Shown: positions 46,750 through 54,924 of the stretch, one piece after another
Layout of the letters: each line of letters starts with the position of its first letter
How positions within the stretch are numbered: position 1 is the first letter of the stretch
Assembly: GCA_003635315.1 (NCBI GenBank)
Contig: PYJD01000005.1
Location: forward strand, 1-54,924
DNA: 54,924 nt
Source of the DNA: Candidatus Poribacteria bacterium
GTDB taxonomy: Bacteria > Poribacteria > WGA-4E > WGA-3G
Reading direction: 5' to 3'
Made by a program: the position numbers and the translations under genes
Notes under the pieces: model-generated
Databases searched by the model: none
Told to the model about the DNA's origin: nothing
The model's input: the letters and a program-made list of their open reading frames with translations, nothing else

Positions 46750-48051
46750 ATGCGATTACTTGAGGGTTTAATTGTTGGAATATCTGCTATACGCGGGAAC
46801 AAACTTCGTTCATTGTTGACGATGCTCGGTATAATTATTGGGGTTGCCTCAGTTCTGGCTATGATCTCTATAGGTGATGGGGCTAAAGAGATTGTCTTAC
46901 AAGATGCACAGAAACTTGGTGGGGTTAACCAATTTACCATGTATCGGAGCAGTTACAAACGTGTAGGTAGACGTTGGATGCCAAACAGAAGTAATGAATA
47001 CTTTGACTATAGCGATGTACTGGCTATAGAAGCTGAATGTCCATCTGTGAAAGTTGTTGTTCCTCGTATCCCAGAATGGGGTGGTGTTCACATACAGACT
47101 CAGGATGGTACTGAAGCACGTAGTGGGTATAATGGCGTAAATGCATCCTTCTCTGAAGCGATGGATTGGAAAATTGAGGAAGGTCGTTTTATTTCACTGG
47201 AGGATATGGAAAATAAAGCAAAAGTATGTGTTCTCGGTACTGAGGTTGCAGCGAATCTGTTTGGTACCAAATCACCTATTGACAAAGAGATAAAGATTGG
47301 AAGAGGTGGGGACCGTTTTGATCGATGGGGTAGAAAGGATCAAGCACGGATTGCCGAGAGGTTTACCGTGGTAGGAACTATGGAACACCGCGGAAGAAGT
47401 CTTCGTTTCGGATGGAATTTAGATGATATGGTCTTTCTTCCTATCACTACAACGCAGGAGCGGTTTACTGGGAATGATCGAATTGTGATGTTATCTGTTC
47501 ATGCAAATACAGTTGATGAAGTCCCCGAGGCAATTGAAGAAGTGAAAGCAGTCTTGCGTAAACGACATAAGAATCAAGACGACTTTTTCAGCCTGAGAGA
47601 TATGCGGGAAGGTATGGCACAATTAGATAAGATTAGTAAAGTCATAAAAATCGCTTTGGGTAGTATTGCAGGTTTCTCACTGCTGGTTGGTGGAATAGGC
47701 ATTATGAATATGATGTTGGTGGCTGTATCAGAACGTACTCGTGAAATAGGTCTACGTAAGTCACTCGGGGCAAAACGGTACGATATTTTTATACAGTTCC
47801 TAATTGAATCAATTGTCATGTGTACTATCGGTGGTGCTTTAGGAGTTGGTTTAGGGATTTTCTCTGGAGAAGCAATGGCACTATTAGCAGTTAACATCGT
47901 TAAATTCGTACCTGAGTGGCCAGCAGTAGTCTCAACACAATGGGTAATTATTTCTGTGTCTTTCTCCGCACTAATTGGAATTTCTTTTGGTTTGTATCCA
48001 GCATTGAAGGCTTCTAACCTTTCTCCAATTGAGGCTTTGCGCACTGAATAA
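46750..48051 (+). CDS. MacB/FtsX-type ABC transporter permease, copy 2
   Basis: A 433-residue protein, same length and topology as copy 1 and mostly identical in the membrane regions, for example through MISIGDGAKEIVL and FSLLVGGIGIMNMMLVAVSERTREIGLRK. The periplasmic domains differ more, suggesting altered substrate or partner contacts after tandem duplication. The 236-bp spacer from copy 1 is AT-rich. The ribosome-binding site is weak. Copy 3 starts 11 bases after its stop. Confidence 0.92.
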   Translation: MRLLEGLIVGISAIRGNKLRSLLTMLGIIIGVASVLAMISIGDGAKEIVLQDAQKLGGVNQFTMYRSSYKRVGRRWMPNRSNEYFDYSDVLAIEAECPSVKVVVPRIPEWGGVHIQTQDGTEARSGYNGVNASFSEAMDWKIEEGRFISLEDMENKAKVCVLGTEVAANLFGTKSPIDKEIKIGRGGDRFDRWGRKDQARIAERFTVVGTMEHRGRSLRFGWNLDDMVFLPITTTQERFTGNDRIVMLSVHANTVDEVPEAIEEVKAVLRKRHKNQDDFFSLRDMREGMAQLDKISKVIKIALGSIAGFSLLVGGIGIMNMMLVAVSERTREIGLRKSLGAKRYDIFIQFLIESIVMCTIGGALGVGLGIFSGEAMALLAVNIVKFVPEWPAVVSTQWVIISVSFSALIGISFGLYPALKASNLSPIEALRTE

Positions 48052-48062
48052 TAGGTGATTTT

Positions 48063-49379
48063 ATGAATCTATTTGAATGTATTATTTTAGGTATCACGAG
48101 TCTTCGACGCAACCCATTACGTTCCAGTCTTACAATTTTGGGTATAGTTGTAGGTGTTGGTTCTGTCGTTAGTATGGTTTCTGTTGGTGATGGCTCTCGT
48201 GCAATGGTTCTGCGTGAAATTGAAAGGACTGGTGGAACGAAAATTGTTGAAATCTATCGGGACGAATGGGATAAACAGTCTGGAACACTAAGTAGAGCTG
48301 CAGGTGAAGCAGTGAGAGGTAGAGGTCGCTGGAGAAGAAACAGGGCAGAACATTTAGAAACTGATGATGCATACGCATTACTCAGAAGTGCAAGGGGAGT
48401 TGTAAATGTAATCGCAGAGGATGATATGGGTGGTTGGAGCGTTAATTACAAGGGGAGAACTAAAGAATCTCGAATTGTAGCATCAACTGCTGGTTACGAT
48501 AGATCACATAATTGGTATCCATCCTCAGGTAGATTCTTCAGTCAAGATGAAGTTGAAGCCGCAAGTAGTGTGGCAGTGATCGGATCAAAGATCGCAGAAG
48601 AGGTATTTATAAACGAGGATCCCGTCGGAAAAGAAATAAAGGCATCACGTCCCTCATATTGGCGCGGGTTCAGTGGATTATATGAAGTTCGGTTGAAGGT
48701 CATCGGAGTCATGGAGGAAAAAGGGGATGCCATGGATACCACGGGATGGGATGATAGGTTCATTATTCCAATTACGACGCTTCAAGAAAGATTTAAAGGT
48801 CGTCAGGATGTTGAACGTATCCGTGTTGAAGCTGTAAATGTTGATAATATACCTCAAGTGATATCTGATGCAAAAAACATTTTAGGCAGAATACACAACA
48901 ATACGGGTGAAGAGTATAACTATTGGACGGCTACTGAGGAATTGGCTACTGCAAATAAAGTCGGTTTTGTCATGAAGGCGCTGATGGGTGGTATCGCTGG
49001 TATTGCACTAATAGTTGCTGGTATTGGTGTAATGAATATTATGCTTGTATCCGTTACGGATCGCACACGAGAAATTGGTTTACGTAAAGCATTGGGGGCT
49101 ACGTTCAACGACATTATCACCCAATTTCTAATTGAAGCATCTGTTCTTACTATCACAGGCGGTATATTAGGATCAATCTTAGGTGTTTTTATGGGTAAAG
49201 GTACAGCTGCGCTTATCTCAAAATTTGTTTGGGAAGGAAGTGATTGGCCCTCTGTCATTTCACTTCTTACTATGTTTATCGCATTAGTCATTTCCGTTGC
49301 AATCGGTGTTTTCTTCGGATTATATCCTGCACATAAAGCTGCCAAATTAACACCTGTTGATGCATTAAGGTCTGATTAA
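48063..49379 (+). CDS. MacB/FtsX-type ABC transporter permease, copy 3 (divergent)
   Basis: A 438-residue protein with the same architecture but clearly diverged from copies 1 and 2. The first helix region reads LTILGIVVGVGSVVSMVSVGDGSR and the FtsX motif SVTDRTREIGLRKALGATFNDI. The periplasmic domain has an Arg-rich insert (GEAVRGRGRWRRNRAEH, about 80-97). AGGTGA precedes the ATG. It could pair with either of the other two copies to form a heterodimeric transporter. The adaptor gene follows 74 bases downstream. Confidence 0.92.
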   Translation: MNLFECIILGITSLRRNPLRSSLTILGIVVGVGSVVSMVSVGDGSRAMVLREIERTGGTKIVEIYRDEWDKQSGTLSRAAGEAVRGRGRWRRNRAEHLETDDAYALLRSARGVVNVIAEDDMGGWSVNYKGRTKESRIVASTAGYDRSHNWYPSSGRFFSQDEVEAASSVAVIGSKIAEEVFINEDPVGKEIKASRPSYWRGFSGLYEVRLKVIGVMEEKGDAMDTTGWDDRFIIPITTLQERFKGRQDVERIRVEAVNVDNIPQVISDAKNILGRIHNNTGEEYNYWTATEELATANKVGFVMKALMGGIAGIALIVAGIGVMNIMLVSVTDRTREIGLRKALGATFNDIITQFLIEASVLTITGGILGSILGVFMGKGTAALISKFVWEGSDWPSVISLLTMFIALVISVAIGVFFGLYPAHKAAKLTPVDALRSD

Positions 49380-49453
49380 CATACATCCAGCATTGAATCA
49401 TTATTATGATGAGTTGAATTATCGCTTTATTGAAAACTAAGGAGGAATAGGTT

Positions 49454-51340
49454 TTGAAGAAACTAATTATTACTGTTGCCGTCATTATTGTACTTATAGG
49501 TGCAGCTGGGTTTTTCGTTCTGAGTAGAGGTAAAAACGGTACTGATTCTACACTCGCACCAAAAATTGAAATCGTTAAACGCGGTGATTTCCGTAAGACG
49601 ATACGGGCAACTGGCAATTTAGAACCCTTAAATGATGTTGAGGTTAAATCCAACGTTGAAGGAGAAGTCGTAGACCTACTGGTTGACGACGGAGATCCAG
49701 TGCAAGAAGGGGATGTATTAGTAAGACTTGACCCGGAGATATACAGAGAAGAGCAGAAACAAGCGAAGGCAGATGTTGATGCCGCACAAGCACAATTAAT
49801 GCAGGCTGAATTAAATATCGAACTGAAAAAAGAAAGATTGGATAGTCAGCTAATACAATCAAGAGCTTCCGTAAAAATCGCTCAAGCAAACCTTGAAACA
49901 ACACAAGCCACAACCCTTACACAACTTAGTTCTGCAGAAACAGATATTCAAACCACCAAGAATCAATTAGACCAAGATAATATTGCATTAGAACAGGCGA
50001 AGATAGCAGTCGCACAAGCAGAATTGACTCTTGCTGAATACCAAACCTCACTAACCTCCTCTAAGGTCTCTTTAGATTCTTCAAAGTCTGAATTGGATCG
50101 AAACAGTGAATTGTATGATAAAAACTTAGTATCTAAGAAAACTTTAGAAGATACGCAAACACAATATGCTAATGCTGAGTCACAGCATGAAAATGCTAAA
50201 AAACGAGTAGAATCACAACAGAAAACTATTGATTCTCAACAACGGACAATTCTCGCACGAAAAACAGCTATTAAAACACGAGAAGCTACGCTAAAAAATC
50301 AACAGATCAACCTTAATAATTTAAAGAAAATGCGTATAAAGTCAGAAGAGGAAGTCAAAATACGCTTAGAAAATGCACAAACACAACTTCAAGAACTTGA
50401 AGCTACTATATTAAATGAAAAAAGGTTGACTGAACAATCCAAAGTTAGTGCTGATGCTAATCTACTACGAAGGCAAAGTAGTTTGAAGAATCAAGAAGAA
50501 CGACTTGAATGGACGACAATTACTGCGCCAATGTCAGGTACAGTGACACAACTTGCTATTGAGAAAGGTGAAATTGTTACTTCGGGGAGATCTGCTTTTT
50601 CTCAAAGTCCACCAATTATGACAATTGCCGATCTATCACAAATGGTTGTTAAGACTTTTATAAACGAAGTTGATATGGAACGACTGGATGAAGGACAAGA
50701 TGCTGAAATCAAGATCGATGCTTTTCAGTCAAAGAAATACAATGGCAAAGTCTATGAGATTTCACCAAGTGGACAGCAACAAGATAATATTATCTCTTTT
50801 GAAGTTATGATTGAGGTGGTTGATAGCGAAGGAGATATTCGTCCAGGAATGAGTGCCGATGTTGATATCATTACTTATGAAGAAAAGAATGTCCTATTGA
50901 TACCCATTGATGCAGTTATTTCAAAAACAACTGCAATTGCTTCTGTCCAAGTCGGTAATAACTCTCCATTTAAAGTTGGGAAACCCGTTGCTATGCAGAC
51001 TATTAGTGAAAAAACATTCAATGGGACTGTCGAAACTTCAGCGAATGGAAATGTCACTATAAATTTGGATAGTTCACAACGAGGTATTACACCAGGACCT
51101 GCAACTGTTTCTCTCTTAATTAACGGTGATAAAAAAGCCGATGCAGTTCAAGCACAGGTGACTGTCACACGTGGCAAATACGTAATGATTGATAACGGGA
51201 GTCCTAAAGGTATTCAAACTACTATTGAAACTGGTGAGCAAAATGAAACTGATGTAATAGTTAAGAGTGGACTCACCGAAGGGGATCGAATCATCTTACA
51301 AGGTAGACAAAGACAACAGGAAGGTGGATGGGGTAGATAG
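49454..51340 (+). CDS. HlyD/MacA-type periplasmic adaptor of an efflux system
   Basis: The 628-residue protein begins with TTG, 8 bases after GGAGG. It has a membrane anchor (about 5-24), first lipoyl half (about 55-95; VKSNVEGEVVDLLVDDGDPVQEGDVLVRLDPE), a very long coiled-coil hairpin (about 98-345, Gln/Lys/Glu-rich), second lipoyl half (ITAPMSGTVTQLAIEKGE), and beta-barrel (VKTFINEVDMERLDEGQDAEI). A longer than usual C-terminal region (about 460-628) includes extra strands. The hairpin is roughly twice that of MacA (whole protein about 370 residues), suggesting a long reach toward an outer-membrane channel. Partners are the three permeases upstream. Confidence 0.92.
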   Translation: MKKLIITVAVIIVLIGAAGFFVLSRGKNGTDSTLAPKIEIVKRGDFRKTIRATGNLEPLNDVEVKSNVEGEVVDLLVDDGDPVQEGDVLVRLDPEIYREEQKQAKADVDAAQAQLMQAELNIELKKERLDSQLIQSRASVKIAQANLETTQATTLTQLSSAETDIQTTKNQLDQDNIALEQAKIAVAQAELTLAEYQTSLTSSKVSLDSSKSELDRNSELYDKNLVSKKTLEDTQTQYANAESQHENAKKRVESQQKTIDSQQRTILARKTAIKTREATLKNQQINLNNLKKMRIKSEEEVKIRLENAQTQLQELEATILNEKRLTEQSKVSADANLLRRQSSLKNQEERLEWTTITAPMSGTVTQLAIEKGEIVTSGRSAFSQSPPIMTIADLSQMVVKTFINEVDMERLDEGQDAEIKIDAFQSKKYNGKVYEISPSGQQQDNIISFEVMIEVVDSEGDIRPGMSADVDIITYEEKNVLLIPIDAVISKTTAIASVQVGNNSPFKVGKPVAMQTISEKTFNGTVETSANGNVTINLDSSQRGITPGPATVSLLINGDKKADAVQAQVTVTRGKYVMIDNGSPKGIQTTIETGEQNETDVIVKSGLTEGDRIILQGRQRQQEGGWGR

Positions 51341-51370
51341 AGTCTAATCTATAATTCTGAAGTGCAATAC

Positions 51371-51410
51371 ATCAACACCGTAACCTTTTATGGTTTCGGT
51401 GTTGATTTTA
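51371..51410 (+). terminator. Stem-loop terminator after the adaptor gene
   Basis: ATCAACACCG pairs with CGGTGTTGAT, and after one T-T mismatch AACC pairs with GGTT around a 6-base loop (51371-51406), followed by a short T run. It lies 30 bases after the adaptor stop and between convergent genes, so it may serve both directions. Confidence 0.75.
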
Positions 51411-51446
51411 TTAACCATTACCTACTAACTAACAGTTAAACACAAT

Positions 51447-52241
51447 CTACAATTCAATAACTTGACCATCATAAGCAAGATATGTATTATCAGGTAGATC
51501 TATATTCTGTTCTTTACACTGATCTTTGAAATAACGATGGTCAAGTCGATGCATTATATGCGTAAAATAGGTCTCTTTTGTTTGTAATGCTTCACCAATT
51601 TCCAATGCTTGTCCCACTGAGAGATGTGTCGGATGTCCAGGATTGAAGCTCAAAGCATCAATTATTAATACCTCTATCCCTCTAAGCAACTCCTGTGAAG
51701 ATGGCGGTAATACTTTCACATCAGGTAGATACCCAAAGTTGTCTATCCTATACCCGTTTGTATCAACATTTCCGTGTTCTACTGGGATAGGTGTAATGTC
51801 AAAATCAAACAATTGGAATCTACCATTTACGACATTTGGAAGCAGATGCCCAACACCACCACCTTGAAAAGTCTCCTTCGTAAACATATAATCATAATTA
51901 CGTTGTAAGATATCAAGGGTCTGTTCTGGACCATAAATTGGCATATCCATCTGTTGTTTACGACATGGCATTACTATATCGTTTGTACCGCTGATATGGT
52001 CTGAATGACAATGTGTAAATATAACTGCATCTATCCATTCAATCTTATTACGATTTATCTGATCCATGAAGTTTGGACCTAAATCAAATTGGAGATTCTT
52101 TCCATCCTTTTCAATATGAATAGAGGAACGCGTACGATAGTTTTTTGAACCGACCTGCATGGAATCTGAACAGGTATCACACTCACACTTATATTCAGGA
52201 ACACCTGTTGAGGTGCCTGAACCCAAAATCGTTATCTTCAT
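51447..52241 (-). CDS. PhnP-like metallo-beta-lactamase-fold hydrolase
   Basis: A 264-residue cytosolic MBL-fold enzyme. GSGTSTGVP at the N-terminus with Cys19, Cys21 and Cys24 matches the structural zinc site of PhnP-type phosphodiesterases. The catalytic di-metal motif THCHSDH is at 76-82, and further metal ligands are the His of VEHGN, the Asp of IIDALS, and the His of HIMHRLDH. PhnP cleaves cyclic ribose phosphates in phosphonate breakdown, but no phn genes are nearby, so the substrate is uncertain. The gene is divergent from the GNAT gene, with 24 bases between the starts. Confidence 0.9.
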   Translation of the reverse strand: MKITILGSGTSTGVPEYKCECDTCSDSMQVGSKNYRTRSSIHIEKDGKNLQFDLGPNFMDQINRNKIEWIDAVIFTHCHSDHISGTNDIVMPCRKQQMDMPIYGPEQTLDILQRNYDYMFTKETFQGGGVGHLLPNVVNGRFQLFDFDITPIPVEHGNVDTNGYRIDNFGYLPDVKVLPPSSQELLRGIEVLIIDALSFNPGHPTHLSVGQALEIGEALQTKETYFTHIMHRLDHRYFKDQCKEQNIDLPDNTYLAYDGQVIEL

Positions 52242-52265
52242 TCACAGATAATCCTTTCAAAAGAC

Positions 52266-53030
52266 ATGAAAAAATTAAAACCTGAACACTATCAAGTATT
52301 AGCAGATTGCCTTGAAGACAAACCTATTACTGTTATCCCTTTATCACGACTAAAGACTGGTATGTGTTCTGTTTATACATCTGGCGTATTACCCAGTTTT
52401 TCCGCTGTTGTCATCTTTGATAGATACTGTCCTGACGAACTCATGGGTTTCGGACATGACGTTAATGCAATGTGGAATCTGCTGAAATCTAAACAGGGAT
52501 GGAGTTGTATCTGTGTAGAAACAGAACATGCTGAATCACTTGGTAATCTTATTAAAAAAACTACTAACTTTTCAGTCCGGTATTATGGTGACATATATCA
52601 TACGCTTGAACAACCAGTACGGTATATACGTAACGAATCCGTCCGTAAGTTGACATTACAAGATATTAAGATAATTAAGAGAGCACCAAAAGAAATACAA
52701 GGAAACGGATATCTAACTATTAAATCAATGTTAACCGATGGAATTGTTGCAGGTGCAATTGTTGACAATCATCTGGTTTCAATCGCTCACACCTATGCTG
52801 AGACAAACAGATATACCGACATAGGTGTATACACAATATATCAGTTTAGAACGAAGGGTTTTGCCATTGCTGCTGCGTCACTCGTTTCCAAAGAAATACA
52901 AGCAAATGGTAAAATTCCTGTATGGAGTTGTGGTGAAGATAATTATGCGTCTCTAAAAGTTGCACAAAAAATCGGTTTTACGGAAGTTGACCGTCGCATC
53001 TACGTTATCCCTGTTCCTACGCCACAATGA
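52266..53030 (+). CDS. GNAT-family N-acetyltransferase
   Basis: A 254-residue protein. The GNAT fold sits in the C-terminal half (about 140-250): GAIVDNHLVSIAHTYAETNRYTDIGVYTI, then the acetyl-CoA segment FRTKGFAIAAASLVSKEI in place of the classical RxxGxG/A, and NYASLKVAQKIGFTEVDRR. The N-terminal half (about 1-130) is a less conserved GNAT-like domain, as in the FR47/GNAT_acetyltran type. The substrate is unknown. It is convergent with the DegT gene, with only 6 bases between the stops. Confidence 0.85.
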   Translation: MKKLKPEHYQVLADCLEDKPITVIPLSRLKTGMCSVYTSGVLPSFSAVVIFDRYCPDELMGFGHDVNAMWNLLKSKQGWSCICVETEHAESLGNLIKKTTNFSVRYYGDIYHTLEQPVRYIRNESVRKLTLQDIKIIKRAPKEIQGNGYLTIKSMLTDGIVAGAIVDNHLVSIAHTYAETNRYTDIGVYTIYQFRTKGFAIAAASLVSKEIQANGKIPVWSCGEDNYASLKVAQKIGFTEVDRRIYVIPVPTPQ

Positions 53031-53036
53031 AATTTT

Positions 53037-54296
53037 TTAACCAAGTGCATCGTCTACTTTATTAATTGTCGCAGCCATTAACCGAGCATGTTCCTCCTGC
53101 ATATTTACATTGAAACCAAACCTTAATGCCCTACCGAGTATAGATAACGTCTCTGGACACATATCACGTGAGTATTCTACATCACCTTTGTATCTTGGGT
53201 CTGACCACGGATAACCTGCAGCATTTGGTGAATGTTTAAAGAGAATTGAATCCCAATAGGTGTAAATATGTCTATCTGGGAACCCCTCATTATAGGCAGT
53301 TCCTGCACCTAATCCTTCTGCTCTAAGTGCTTCTGTATACTTCTTCGCTAACTCGTCATTATTCACAATGATAGCAGCACTAATACCACATTCACCGCTT
53401 GGATCATCTATATGTTGACGTTTATATCCTTTGGGATCATCAGAGAGTTCTGCAATAAATGCCTTCTTTAGCTGTCTTGTATGTCCAAGGATATCATCAA
53501 GTTTAGATAACTGAACGCGTGCGATTGCCCCTAAAATTTCTCCTGGACGATAGGTTTGACAAGAGAAAGGTTTATTTTGCCACTCTGAATCACTCATCCA
53601 CATAGGGAGTCCTGGTTCTGATGCAAACGCAGCTCTTTCATAGGTATCATAATCATCTGAAAAGACCAATCCACCCTCACCACAAGTAATAACCTTAAAG
53701 TAGTTCAGACTCCATGCCCCTGCATCACCCCATGTACCGGTATATTTGCCATTATACTGTCCACCCACACATTGACAAGAGTCTTCAACCACCTTCAGTT
53801 CGTGTCTATTAGCAATTGCCAATATCTCCTCTATACGACACGGAACACCCTGCATATGTACAGGTATTATTGCCTTTGTATGTGGGGTTATTTTTCTTTC
53901 AACATCAGCAGGATCTAAGCCAAGTGAATCATCAATTTCTGCAATCACTGGTATCGCTCCAACACCTACAATAGCGGCGGCAGTAGCAATAAAAGTATAC
54001 CCAGGTAATATCACCTCATCACCTGGTCCAATCCCTACACCCGTCAGTGCACATATTATTGCAGATGTCCCTGAGTTCACCATCAACGCATGATTAACAC
54101 CAAGGCGACCTGCAGCTTCCTGTTCAAAAGCAGCTACCTGAGAATTTTCAACAAAACGAAATAATTGTCCACTACGTAAGACTTCCGTAACTGCATCTAT
54201 TTCACGTTTATCTATTACACTCGGACCGTGCATACCACCAGGAATTGATTCCGCGATTACAGGTGTACCACCATCAATTGCTAAACGATCAGACAT
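53037..54296 (-). CDS. DegT/DnrJ/EryC1/StrS-family aminotransferase
   Basis: A 419-residue PLP enzyme. The cofactor lysine is probably K201 in WSLNYFKVITCGEGG. Other signatures are VNSGTSAIICALTGVGIGPGDEVILPGYTFIATAAA, IPVHMQGVPC, and VVEDSCQCVGGQYNGKYTGTWGDAGAWS. The family transaminates keto-sugars for cell-surface glycans or antibiotics, or acts as a dehydratase. The expected family length is about 370-430. No glycan-synthesis neighbours are seen, so the substrate is open. It appears to be a single-gene unit. Confidence 0.93.
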   Translation of the reverse strand: MSDRLAIDGGTPVIAESIPGGMHGPSVIDKREIDAVTEVLRSGQLFRFVENSQVAAFEQEAAGRLGVNHALMVNSGTSAIICALTGVGIGPGDEVILPGYTFIATAAAIVGVGAIPVIAEIDDSLGLDPADVERKITPHTKAIIPVHMQGVPCRIEEILAIANRHELKVVEDSCQCVGGQYNGKYTGTWGDAGAWSLNYFKVITCGEGGLVFSDDYDTYERAAFASEPGLPMWMSDSEWQNKPFSCQTYRPGEILGAIARVQLSKLDDILGHTRQLKKAFIAELSDDPKGYKRQHIDDPSGECGISAAIIVNNDELAKKYTEALRAEGLGAGTAYNEGFPDRHIYTYWDSILFKHSPNAAGYPWSDPRYKGDVEYSRDMCPETLSILGRALRFGFNVNMQEEHARLMAATINKVDDALG

Positions 54297-54440
54297 CTTT
54301 TCCTCCGATTGTCTTAATATATCAGATTTTATGACACTTTAACCCATGCCATTATTTTTGTCAAGATTCAATTGTTATACCTATAAACCTATAAACCAGA
54401 GGTATTCAATTGTCGATATTAGTTGGCGTATATTTTTTAG

Positions 54441-54480
54441 ATATCAGATATGGCGTGAGAAGTCACGCCATATCTGATAT
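54441..54480. repeat. Perfect 18-bp inverted repeat upstream of the right-hand IS gene
   Basis: ATATCAGATATGGCGTGA at 54441-54458 and its exact reverse complement at 54463-54480 around loop GAAG. No T run follows on either strand, so it is not a standard terminator. It lies 46 bases before the transposase ATG, within or at the left end of the insertion sequence. Confidence 0.9.
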
Positions 54481-54526
54481 ACTTTACCTCAAAGTTTTAT
54501 TTTAGCATTATTCTTTGGAGGTAAAA

Positions 54527-54924
54527 ATGACGAATGAAAATCATCGCCACTTATTGAATAAATTAGCAGAAGTTCCTGATAAACGCAACCCTCGTGGAAA
54601 ACGACATCCGTTATCTGCTATCTTAGGGCTTTCCGTGGTTGCCATGATGTGTGGATATCGCAGTTATAGTGCTATCGCACAATGGGGACGGACTTACCCA
54701 CCCGATTTTGCTATAGCACTTGGGTTCACTTATCCGAAGACACCTTGTGCTTCAACACTCTATTATTGTTTCAGAGATTTAGACGTTCTCGCTTTAGAAA
54801 AAACACTCAGTGAGTGGGCAACTGAAGTGTTCACAGCTATGACTGAAGAAGATATGAAGGCGGTAGCGATAGATGGAAAAACCTTACGTGGAAGTCTCAC
54901 TCAAGATGCTCAAATCACACATCT
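54527..54924 (+). CDS. ISAs1-family transposase, N-terminal part (cut by window edge)
   Basis: The first 132 codons of a transposase. Residues 1-90 are the DDE_Tnp_1-associated N-domain (LAEVPDKRNPRGKRHPLSAIL, MCGYRSYSAIAQWG, CASTLYYCFRDLD). AIDGKTLRGS near residues 113-122 carries the first catalytic Asp in the form typical of ISAs1 / H-repeat transposases. GGAGG (54517-54521) precedes the ATG by 5 bases. The rest of the gene lies beyond the window. This is a different family from the fragment at the left edge. Confidence 0.93.
   Translation, partial: MTNENHRHLLNKLAEVPDKRNPRGKRHPLSAILGLSVVAMMCGYRSYSAIAQWGRTYPPDFAIALGFTYPKTPCASTLYYCFRDLDVLALEKTLSEWATEVFTAMTEEDMKAVAIDGKTLRGSLTQDAQITH

Noticed and set aside
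47574..48044. 156-codon minus-strand frame opposite permease copy 2 (similar ones lie opposite copies 1 and 3)
   Set aside because: They recur only because the permeases are paralogous; they are antisense shadows with no start signal.

Overview
The window is AT-rich chromosomal DNA from a Gram-negative (diderm) bacterium. An LPS-export outer-membrane protein, periplasmic chaperones, TonB with TonB-dependent receptors, and lipoproteins all point that way. The mix of families (tandem receptors with a DUF5916 protein, Gfo/Idh/MocA, DegT/StrS, long UxaA-type protein, DUF547, secreted cyclase-fold repeats) and the many short repeats in the spacers resemble uncultured marine or sponge-associated lineages such as Poribacteria. 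That assignment is inference; no rRNA or other decisive marker is present. Both edges cut into transposases: an IS4-type 3' end on the left and an ISAs1-type 5' end on the right.

Left part (0.9-5.7 kb): an O-methyltransferase and a long, internally duplicated UxaA-type protein form a two-gene unit. It faces a 2H phosphoesterase and an SDR oxidoreductase on the minus strand. The next block (5.9-19.8 kb, all minus strand) is an envelope-biogenesis cluster. In transcription order it is DUF5683 protein, DUF3108 protein, mfd, two parvulin-like proteins (one a lipoprotein), a 1.3-kb repeat-rich spacer, surA, and a GTGA-coupled lptD. The LptD polypeptide has parvulin-like domains and an acidic linker inserted inside it. 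This chaperone-client fusion is the most unusual feature of the window.

Middle (20.4-29.3 kb): an FN3 lipoprotein, a secreted metzincin-ankyrin protein whose composition differs from its neighbours, a small membrane protein behind a near-consensus promoter, and a purine unit. The purine unit contains purF, a small membrane protein, purM and a FliG-like protein overlapping purM, although no other flagellar gene is visible. A TonB protein closes this part on the minus strand.

Right part (29.9-54.9 kb): a minus-strand run encodes three paralogous TonB-dependent receptors and a DUF5916 protein. It is followed on the plus strand by a DUF547 protein, a Gfo/Idh/MocA oxidoreductase and a secreted cyclase-fold protein with a clear terminator. 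After a 2.1-kb repeat island come three MacB/FtsX-type permeases and an HlyD/MacA-type adaptor with no ATPase gene alongside. A PhnP-like metallo-hydrolase, a GNAT acetyltransferase and a DegT-family aminotransferase precede the right-hand IS.

The spacers hold several repeat families: a 14-bp motif often found as inverted pairs, a 34-bp unit in tandem arrays, short GAATGCC/GGCATTC hairpins, and a longer element present at 11.7 kb and 39.2 kb with a 92-bp identical core. I saw no tRNA, rRNA or CRISPR array.
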